NCBI GenBank assembly: GCA_964617665.1
Contig: CAZUAH010000680.1
Location: 1 to 7,100, forward strand
From: JADHUC01 sp964617665
GTDB taxonomy: Bacteria; Planctomycetota; Planctomycetia; Pirellulales; Pirellulaceae
Length of the DNA: 7,100 nt
Direction: 5' to 3'
The notes beneath the pieces are model-generated. The model searched no databases and was not told the DNA's origin. It saw nothing but the letters and a program-made list of their open reading frames with translations. The position numbers and the translations under genes were made by a program. Positions 1 through 5,038 of this stretch are shown here, piece after piece; positions within the stretch are counted from its first letter, which is position 1, and each line of letters starts with the position of its first letter.

Positions 1-2
1 CG

Positions 3-374
3 TGCAAGCCGAGTCGCTGCAACCACCAGCGAACCGAACTGGCTGCGGGGATTAACTTGGTTTTCCTTACTCATCACGGGAGGCGATGGGTGCGACTCAG
101 GCCGGAAAGCTCGAACTGGATCGATTCGGTTGGCTTGGAGTTTGGCAAGCTGGCGACATCCCTTGGGATCAGAAAAAAATGGATCGGATTCTACTCATTG
201 CGACGCACTTTTCGCACCGTGGCGGACGGTGCAGGGGACCAGCCGGCAGCGATGTACATCATGGGACACGCGGACGAAGACGACGACATGTCAGCCATCT
301 ACCGACAACGAATTGATGATGAGCGTCTTCTGGTCGTCACATCCTACGTGCACCAGTGGCTTTATCGAGAGTGA
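3..374 (+). CDS. Tyrosine recombinase/integrase, C-terminal part (5' end outside window)
   Basis: This is the C-terminal catalytic part of a tyrosine recombinase, an enzyme that cuts and rejoins DNA through a covalent tyrosine intermediate. The frame is open from base 3 with no stop, so the gene starts upstream of the window; a TTG at 57 is probably only an internal codon. The visible sequence carries VFLTHHGRRW, then GFYSLRRTF, which holds the second catalytic arginine in a YxxR arrangement where many families have HxxR. IMGH supplies the conserved histidine, and MSAIYRQRI supplies the candidate nucleophilic tyrosine 17 residues after that histidine. From memory, planctomycete solo integrases share the GFYxLR...DQ...IMGH...MSxxYRxRI pattern. 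The first catalytic arginine and the core-binding domain cannot be seen. The gene ends 167 bp from the converging gene at 542. Whether it is active, and which element it belongs to, cannot be judged here. Confidence 0.85.
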   Translation, partial: CKPSRCNHQRTELAAGINLVFLTHHGRRWVRLRPESSNWIDSVGLEFGKLATSLGIRKKWIGFYSLRRTFRTVADGAGDQPAAMYIMGHADEDDDMSAIYRQRIDDERLLVVTSYVHQWLYRE

Positions 375-541
375 CATCACAGGAGAAGACTCAAAGTAGA
401 TCGTCGGTTAACTAGCGCCAACAGGCATGGGACAACGTAACTAAAGTCGGGCAGTGCGGTGAACCGCCGGTCATGCACCCTCGTTCTGCTCACGCTTCAC
501 AATCCTGCGCCGCCTCACCCTGCGTTCGAGGCTCCTGCTCC
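375..541. other. Convergent intergenic gap with a short hairpin
   Basis: This gap lies between the 3' ends of the recombinase and the FGE-fold gene. The only structure I see is a compact palindrome at 456-467, gcggtgaaccgc, able to form a GC-rich stem with a tiny loop. No T-run follows on either strand, so it is at best a weak bidirectional terminator. There is no tRNA-like sequence or convincing attachment site. Confidence 0.3.
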
Positions 542-2149
542 CTACAACTTCGGGTTCACTCCCCCGGATCGAACTTCGACGGCGACGCGGAAGCCCACAT
601 AACTCAACTGGTCCGTCGGCGAGTGAGCCATGCGGTCCGCTGAACGGCAGAGCGAGGCGCGGTTATACCAGCTGCCACCCCGGATCACCCGACGCGTCCC
701 GTGCGGCGGCCCGTGCGGATCATCCTCTGGGGACTTCGCATAATACCCGTCGTCGTACCAGTCTGCACACCACTCGTACACGTTTCCGTGCATGTCGTAT
801 AGCCCGAATGCGTTCGGCTGGTAGGAGCCTGGCCTTGCTGTATGGCCCAAGAGGGGTGCCTTGGTGCGCGTACCATAAGGATGATTCCCATTGCAGTTTG
901 CCTGCCGGCCATCAAGTTCGAAACCAAAATGGAACGCCGTCGTCGTCCCTCCTCGGCACGCATACTCCCACTCCGCTTCGGTCGGCAAACGATAATCGCG
1001 CCCCGCTTGCTGCTCGTCCTCCATCGCACTTAATCGACGGCAGAACTCAACAGCCTCCTCCCAACTCACACTGTCCACCGGAAAACGCACGCTGTCCAAG
1101 TCGGATACCTCCTCGCTCCCGTGGCCGACCTTGGAGAACCAACTCGGATTGGTTTCCATTACCGCTTTGTACTCTGCCTGAGTCACCTCGTGCATGCCCA
1201 TCCGAAACGCCTTCGTAATACGCACGCGATGCTGATTCTCGTCGTCAGAGTGGTCTTCCTCCGATTTGGGCGACCCCATGTTGAACTCGCCGACTGGGAC
1301 GAACGCCAGCTTCATCCCGATCGAATTGGTTATCTCTACGGGAACGCCAAGGTAGTCAGCCCAGTCCGCCTGGAGCTGTTTTGCCGCCGCACGGTCGAAT
1401 GGAGCAACGGCCAGAGATGGAGCAACGGCCGGAGATGGTGGATCTGGAACGGTTCTTTTCGGGTCTTCGTCTGGCGGATCCGGATTCAACGGGGAAACCG
1501 GCAATTCCGGGATCAATACGCCCGGTGCCGAAGGCTTTTCCAGGGACTGTTCGCCCCCTTCTTGCGGCTTGGAAGGTTCTGCCCTTTTTCCGAGCGCTTT
1601 CACGTGCCCCGTCGGAGAAGGAAGCGTACCGACGCGACTTGAGTGTTTGTCGTTTCCAGGCTCCCGAAGCGAAAGGCATAGGAAGCCGCCAGCAACCAAC
1701 GAAAATCCACTCAATACCATCCACAGAAGCAACGAAGGAGGCCGCCACGATGTGTACTTGGTCCGCCTAGGAGCAGCAGTCCGGGCAGATCGCGGCACGC
1801 GTGTCACCGATGCGACGTGCGGCGGCGGAGGTGGTATTGGCTCGGTCGCTGCCGCGTGAGATTGAGCCTCTAGCCGCTGACGCAACTGCTCGTCGTACTC
1901 CGCCTTCTTCTTCGGGTCCAGCAGGCAAGCCTTGGCCGCAGCGATTTCGTTTAAGATTTCCTGGGACAGACCCGAGTGCTTTCCCAACTGGTATTGGCGG
2001 ACGTGTGCGAATCGCTGCTCGACGGCGTCAGCGATCACGTCGGGATCCGATTCAAGAATATCGATCGCCAACAGGCGGTAGTGATGCGCAGGCTGATCCT
2101 TGGGCGAAATGCCAAGCCATTTATGGTAAGGATCGAAGCTTTCGGACAT
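542..2149 (-). CDS. Membrane-anchored J-like / FGE-sulfatase-fold protein
   Basis: This is a 535-residue protein from the ATG at 2149; an in-frame GTG at 2188 would add 13 residues. I chose the ATG because the recognisable domain starts right after it (SFDPYHKWLGI). Residues about 5-95 form the planctomycete J-like domain: HYRLL, an A-rich helix (NEIAAAKACLL) and a DPKKKAEYDEQL end that matches the tail of a DnaJ J-domain, but no HPD motif. A proline- and basic-rich stretch leads to one hydrophobic helix at about 138-162 (SLLLWMVLSGFSLVAGGFL), then a long Pro/Glu linker. Residues about 273-528 are an FGE-sulfatase domain: MGSPKSEED, RLPTEAEWEYACRGG, GLYDMHGNVYEWCADW, RVIRGGSW, CRSADR and a GFRV end. 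True FGE uses two cysteines near the GGS motif; here the first is Asn and only the Cys of ASLCRS remains. Formylglycine synthesis is therefore doubtful, and a binding or scaffold role is more likely. The basic stretch before the helix suggests a cytoplasmic J-like part and an external FGE part. The Hsp70 gene diverges from it. Confidence 0.92.
   Translation of the reverse strand: MSESFDPYHKWLGISPKDQPAHHYRLLAIDILESDPDVIADAVEQRFAHVRQYQLGKHSGLSQEILNEIAAAKACLLDPKKKAEYDEQLRQRLEAQSHAAATEPIPPPPPHVASVTRVPRSARTAAPRRTKYTSWRPPSLLLWMVLSGFSLVAGGFLCLSLREPGNDKHSSRVGTLPSPTGHVKALGKRAEPSKPQEGGEQSLEKPSAPGVLIPELPVSPLNPDPPDEDPKRTVPDPPSPAVAPSLAVAPFDRAAAKQLQADWADYLGVPVEITNSIGMKLAFVPVGEFNMGSPKSEEDHSDDENQHRVRITKAFRMGMHEVTQAEYKAVMETNPSWFSKVGHGSEEVSDLDSVRFPVDSVSWEEAVEFCRRLSAMEDEQQAGRDYRLPTEAEWEYACRGGTTTAFHFGFELDGRQANCNGNHPYGTRTKAPLLGHTARPGSYQPNAFGLYDMHGNVYEWCADWYDDGYYAKSPEDDPHGPPHGTRRVIRGGSWYNRASLCRSADRMAHSPTDQLSYVGFRVAVEVRSGGVNPKL
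1400..1438 (-). repeat. Tandem 18-bp repeat inside the linker of the FGE-fold gene
   Basis: Two adjacent copies of an 18-bp unit occupy 1403-1420 and 1421-1438. They read agcaacggccagagatgg and agcaacggccggagatgg on the plus strand, differing at one base, with a partial tgg before them. On the coding strand they encode a repeated AVAPSL/AVAPF-type hexapeptide in the low-complexity linker just before the FGE-like domain. The unit length is a multiple of three, so a copy-number change would lengthen or shorten the linker without shifting the frame. Confidence 0.8.
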
Positions 2150-2203
2150 GGACAATTTCGGACCGAATCGCGAAGGTATGCTGAACACATATCAGTATCT
2201 CGT

Positions 2204-2232
2204 CTGACCGTATATTATAGCCGGACGGTCAG
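2204..2232 (-). promoter_or_regulatory. Candidate promoter and operator for the J-like/FGE gene
   Basis: A perfect inverted repeat, ctgaccgt at 2204-2211 and acggtcag at 2225-2232, flanks a 13-bp centre. Inside the centre the minus strand reads TATAAT (2219 to 2214), an exact sigma-70 -10 hexamer pointing at the 542-2149 gene. The predicted start near 2207 falls within the left arm, leaving a leader of about 58 nt to the ATG at 2149. A repressor bound to both arms would cover the -10 element. The -35 is poor (ctgtag at 2242-2237, 17-bp spacing), so an activator or another sigma factor may be needed. The repeat is not the CIRCE element used by HrcA. Confidence 0.45.
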
Positions 2233-2329
2233 GGTGCTACAGCCCAAGGGATTCTCGGCCGGCACTTAAAGGGTTCCTTGCGCATTTAGATGACCGCCGT
2301 CCTCTAACCCCGGCAGTTTGTCACCACTC

Positions 2330-2361
2330 TTGACATCTCCGCAATGGACGCACAGTATAAG
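2330..2361 (+). promoter_or_regulatory. Candidate sigma-70 promoter toward the Hsp70 unit
   Basis: An exact TTGACA lies at 2330-2335. A cagtat hexamer 17 bp downstream (2353-2358) is a weak -10; TATAAG at 2356-2361 is a better hexamer but with 20-bp spacing. Either would start transcription about 40-45 bases ahead of the 2410 ORF and carry on into the Hsp70 gene. Confidence 0.35.
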
Positions 2362-2409
2362 TTGGATGCAGAAGTCGTTTGGCGTTGTGGCCGCGGTTAA
2401 GTTCACGGC

Positions 2410-2613
2410 TTGAATGAGGATTCATGCGATGAGGAGACGCATAGCCCGATCGTGCGTCGGGACGCGAAGAGCATCGCAGTCTACGCGAAAAAAGCAGAGT
2501 TGCTGGACGATGAAGGTGGACAGCTTCTGGAGATCCATTGCACTCCTGCTATAACCGTCGACCATACTTGGCTGACGGGACACGATATCGAGTACTGGAT
2601 AACCCCGAAATGA
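2410..2613 (+). CDS. Possible small protein (67 aa) just upstream of Hsp70
   Basis: I do not recognise this protein. The frame opens after a TAA at 2398-2400 and runs 67 codons from a TTG at 2410; a GTG at 2452 is another possible start, and neither has an obvious Shine-Dalgarno sequence. The product is acidic at the N terminus (NEDSCDEE) and has a plausible soluble C-terminal part ending LTGHDIEYWITPK. The main support is its stop codon: TGA at 2611-2613 overlaps the ATG at 2610 of the Hsp70 gene as ATGA, a common arrangement for translationally coupled genes. The Hsp70 ATG has no ribosome binding site of its own, which fits coupling. It could instead be a chance open frame in the Hsp70 leader. 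Confidence 0.42.
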   Translation: MNEDSCDEETHSPIVRRDAKSIAVYAKKAELLDDEGGQLLEIHCTPAITVDHTWLTGHDIEYWITPK

Positions 2614-4595
2614 CTTCGCAGGAAGACAAATCCTCACTAGCCATGCAACCGCCCGTTGGAATCGATTTGGGTACCACATATTCCCTTGCGGCCTATGTGG
2701 ACTCGACGGGACGGCCCGTTACCATCTTGAACAGCCTGGGCGAAATGCTCACACCGAGTGCACTTCTGTTCGAGGACGAAAGTCCAGTCGTCGGTCGCGA
2801 AGCGGTCCGAGCCTCGGTGATGGAACCGGATTCCTACGCCGAGTGTTTCAAACGTGATATCGGCCGTCCGGTTTATCATTGCAAAGTCAGCGGCGTGGAT
2901 GTGCCCCCGGAAGTGCTCAGCGCCTTTGTTTTGCAACGACTGAAGAAAGATGCGGAACGGCGACTGGCGACACCAATTCGCCAGGTCGTCATCACCGTTC
3001 CCGCGTTCTTTGACGAGACGCGACGCAAGGCGACTCAGGACGCGGGCCGCTTGGCCGGTTTGGATGTCTTGGATATCATCAACGAGCCCACCGCGGCGGC
3101 CGTGGCGTACGGGTACCAACATGGCTTTTTCAATCCATCAAAGTCCGATGCGTCAAGTGGCCCGATGCGCGTCCTCGTTTATGATCTTGGCGGCGGCACG
3201 TTCGACGTCACGATTCTGGAGATACACAAGCACCGCTTTCGAGCCCTCGCTACCGACGGAGATGTGAGGCTGGGCGGGAAGGACTTCGACCAGCGACTGG
3301 TCGACCATTTGGCCGAGCAGTTCGTCGCCGAACATGGCGCCGATCCGCGCAGCGATCCACAAGACGCGGCCCAAATGTGGCAGGATGCCCAAGAAGCTAA
3401 GCACACGCTGTCGGAGCGCACTCGTGCCATGGTGATGTTGTTCCATGCTGGCTTGAGAATGAAAGTTGAGGTGACACGGGATCAGTTCGAAGACCTCATC
3501 CGCGATTTGATCGAACGTACGGAAACCACGACGTCGTTGGTCGTGAAGCAAGCGGGATTGGACTGGTCGCAGATCCATCGCGTGTTGTTGGTGGGAGGAT
3601 CCAGCCGGATTCCTATGGTATCCGACATGCTGCGACAGATAACCGGGAAAGAGCCCGACGCTTCTTCATCTCCGGACGAAGTGGTTGGTCACGGGGCGGC
3701 ACTGTACGCGGCGATGCTGATCGATCAAGCCAGGGTGTCGGGCTTGGGCAAATACGAACTGCAGAATGTGAATTCCCACAGCTTGGGCGTGATAGGTCTC
3801 GACACGAACACTCGCCGCCGCCAAAACGCGATCTTGATCCCCAAGAATTCGCGCCTTCCATGTCGTGCATCGCGCGCGTTCAAAACGGCGAAAGCGAACC
3901 AACGGAATGTGATGGTGGCGATTGTCGAGGGAGAGAGCCACCGTCCGGAGGAATGCATCGCTCTCGGTCAATGTGTCGTTCGGGATCTGCCCGTAGGACT
4001 GCCCAAAGGCACGCCCGTTCGCGTCGAATACAGCTATGCGGCCAACGGCCGAATCTCGGTGTCGGCACGCGTCCCATCCGTACGTCAATCAGCGCACGTC
4101 GAGATTGAACGCGACCAGGATCGAGATCTGCAGAGCTTGGATACCTGGCGAACCCGATTGCGTGCCTTGGACAATTCGCAGAGTTCCGATTTTGCCGGCG
4201 CCGCCCTGGTCGATTTGAACGATCGCACCAGCATCTTGCGGCGTCTCGATGCGATCCACATCAAGATCGGCAGAGCATCTATCGAAAAGAAACTGCCCCG
4301 ATCTCTGCGCCGCACTCAGGAAGCTGCGAAGACGGCAGCCGGTGAACTGGAGCAGGCGCAGACTAGTCTGAAGGAGGCGGAAGCGGCCAAGCAATCCGCC
4401 GCCGGCAGGGCCGAAGCCGTACGGCTTGGCTCTGAATACGCTCGAGCCAAAAGTGCCTACGACCAAGCGCTCACCCAGTCCGACTTCGCCTACTTGGTAC
4501 TCGGCCGCGAATGCCTTGCCAAACGCTTCCATCCGCCGGAGGCGACGAGCGAGGTCCAAGAAATTGAGCAACTAAGAAGCCACGTCCAAAGTTAG
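2610..4595 (+). CDS. Hsp70/DnaK-like ATPase with atypical linker and C-terminal region
   Basis: This is a 661-residue Hsp70-family protein, close to DnaK length (about 638). Start: the ATG at 2610 overlaps the preceding stop (ATGA); an ATG at 2643 directly before the first motif is the alternative. The nucleotide-binding domain is complete: GIDLGTTYS (about 17-25), KRDIGR (the DnaK catalytic-lysine region, about 81), VVITVPAFFDETRR (about 126-139), INEPTAAAVAYG (about 157-168), VYDLGGGTFDV (about 190-200) and LVGGSSRIPMV (about 327-337). It should bind and hydrolyse ATP in the cytoplasm. A diverged substrate-binding beta domain follows (about 390-500: SHSLGVIGL, ALGQCVVRDLPVGLPKGTPVRVEYSYAANGRISVSARV). 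The linker that is normally VLLLDVTPLS-like reads YELQNVNSHS, so the hydrophobic leucine patch needed in DnaK for interdomain and DnaJ coupling is missing. The C terminus (about 565-640) is a charged Ala/Glu/Gln-rich helical, probably coiled-coil region rather than a standard lid. Probably a specialised paralogue, not the housekeeping DnaK. Confidence 0.94.
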   Translation: MTSQEDKSSLAMQPPVGIDLGTTYSLAAYVDSTGRPVTILNSLGEMLTPSALLFEDESPVVGREAVRASVMEPDSYAECFKRDIGRPVYHCKVSGVDVPPEVLSAFVLQRLKKDAERRLATPIRQVVITVPAFFDETRRKATQDAGRLAGLDVLDIINEPTAAAVAYGYQHGFFNPSKSDASSGPMRVLVYDLGGGTFDVTILEIHKHRFRALATDGDVRLGGKDFDQRLVDHLAEQFVAEHGADPRSDPQDAAQMWQDAQEAKHTLSERTRAMVMLFHAGLRMKVEVTRDQFEDLIRDLIERTETTTSLVVKQAGLDWSQIHRVLLVGGSSRIPMVSDMLRQITGKEPDASSSPDEVVGHGAALYAAMLIDQARVSGLGKYELQNVNSHSLGVIGLDTNTRRRQNAILIPKNSRLPCRASRAFKTAKANQRNVMVAIVEGESHRPEECIALGQCVVRDLPVGLPKGTPVRVEYSYAANGRISVSARVPSVRQSAHVEIERDQDRDLQSLDTWRTRLRALDNSQSSDFAGAALVDLNDRTSILRRLDAIHIKIGRASIEKKLPRSLRRTQEAAKTAAGELEQAQTSLKEAEAAKQSAAGRAEAVRLGSEYARAKSAYDQALTQSDFAYLVLGRECLAKRFHPPEATSEVQEIEQLRSHVQS

Positions 4596-4672
4596 TCTTA
4601 CTCTGTACGATGGCCTTCATCGGTTGCTTGTGCGACTGCGAACGTACTCCTGCTCGCTGCCCGTGAGATCGC

Positions 4673-4699
4673 AGGGCGAAACCTGGAGGTGTTCGCCCT
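4673..4699 (+). repeat. Imperfect inverted repeat/hairpin downstream of Hsp70
   Basis: The arms agggcgaa (4673-4680) and ttcgccct (4692-4699) are perfectly complementary. Pairing continues inward as acc/ggt after a single bulged G at 4691, leaving a four-base loop. It sits 77 bp after the Hsp70 stop. No T-run follows, so it is a poor fit to an intrinsic terminator; it may be an RNA-stability hairpin or part of a dispersed intergenic repeat. Confidence 0.45.
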
Positions 4700-4949
4700 A
4701 CAAGTCTTGCACCAATTCCCAGGCGGCGGCGTTCCGCGGTGAAGATGATCCGTTGCGTTTCTCGTACCGCGCGCATCATCCGTCGGCTGGCGAGTTCGAA
4801 GAGCAAGGCCCAGTTAAAGCGCGACCACAAAGGCAAAGCGGAATTCTGAGTCCGCACCATCCGACGTACCGGGAGCCCACGATGATGCTCGCGACGCGAC
4901 GGCTTCGCTGTTGCGGCACCTCTGGGGGGAGGAATAGGCGAGATTTCGT

Positions 4950-4978
4950 TTGTCTGAGAGTTTGATTTTTGCTACAGT
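4950..4978 (+). promoter_or_regulatory. Candidate extended -10 promoter for the SHD1 gene
   Basis: TTGTCT at 4950-4955 and TACAGT at 4973-4978 are spaced by 17 bp. Each matches the sigma-70 consensus at four of six positions, and a TG at 4970-4971 gives an extended -10 (TGcTACAGT). The expected start near 4985 gives a leader of about 55 nt before the ATG at 5039. Confidence 0.42.
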
Positions 4979-5011
4979 TTCTGGTTAGTCGCACAATCTG
5001 GCTGGCCCGTA

Positions 5012-5030
5012 TTTTTTTGGGGGGGGGAGG
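5012..5030 (+). promoter_or_regulatory. T7G9 tract merging into a strong Shine-Dalgarno site
   Basis: Seven T (5012-5018) are followed by nine G (5019-5027) and then AGG. The last bases form GGAGG at 5026-5030, eight bases before the ATG at 5039, which is ideal spacing and fixes the start of the SHD1 gene. The homopolymer lies just 5' of the site, so its length could vary without changing the spacing from the Shine-Dalgarno to the start codon. Confidence 0.7.
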
Positions 5031-5038
5031 AGCAGCAT

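Larger units (their letters stand above)
4596..5038. other. 443-bp gap without a convincing gene
   Basis: This gap separates the Hsp70 gene from the SHD1 gene. Long open frames exist on both strands (minus 4860 to 4471, plus 4624 to 4965), but neither has a ribosome binding site, and the minus one runs antisense into the Hsp70 3' end. I do not call them genes. The gap contains a hairpin (4673-4699), an extended -10 promoter candidate (4950-4978), a T7G9 tract (5012-5027) and the ribosome binding site for the next gene. Confidence 0.6.

Noticed and set aside
395..500. Possible integron attC or phage attachment site downstream of the recombinase gene
   Set aside because: There is a short palindrome (456-467) and a GTTAAC at 409-414, but no paired RYYYAAC/GTTRRRY ends and no second copy of any core sequence in the window.
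571..1330. FGE/C-type-lectin fold as a target of a diversity-generating retroelement
   Set aside because: This fold is a known target, but I see no reverse transcriptase, no template repeat and no adenine-biased variable region in the window.
808..1860. Several plus-strand open frames across the FGE-fold gene
   Set aside because: They are antisense shadows of the 542-2149 gene and show low-complexity Arg/Pro/Ser composition without recognisable domains.
2204..2232. CIRCE/HrcA operator
   Set aside because: The arms and spacing (8-13-8, ctgaccgt) do not match the CIRCE consensus arms TTAGCACTC and GAGTGCTAA with a 9-base centre.
2538..2609. Upstream extension of the Hsp70 by 24 residues
   Set aside because: The extra residues (MHSCYNRRPYLADG...) lie before any Hsp70 motif and overlap the 2410 frame. 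The ATG at 2610 with its ATGA overlap is the better start.
4673..4699. Intrinsic terminator for the Hsp70 transcript
   Set aside because: The hairpin is good but no T-run follows, so I list it only as an inverted repeat.
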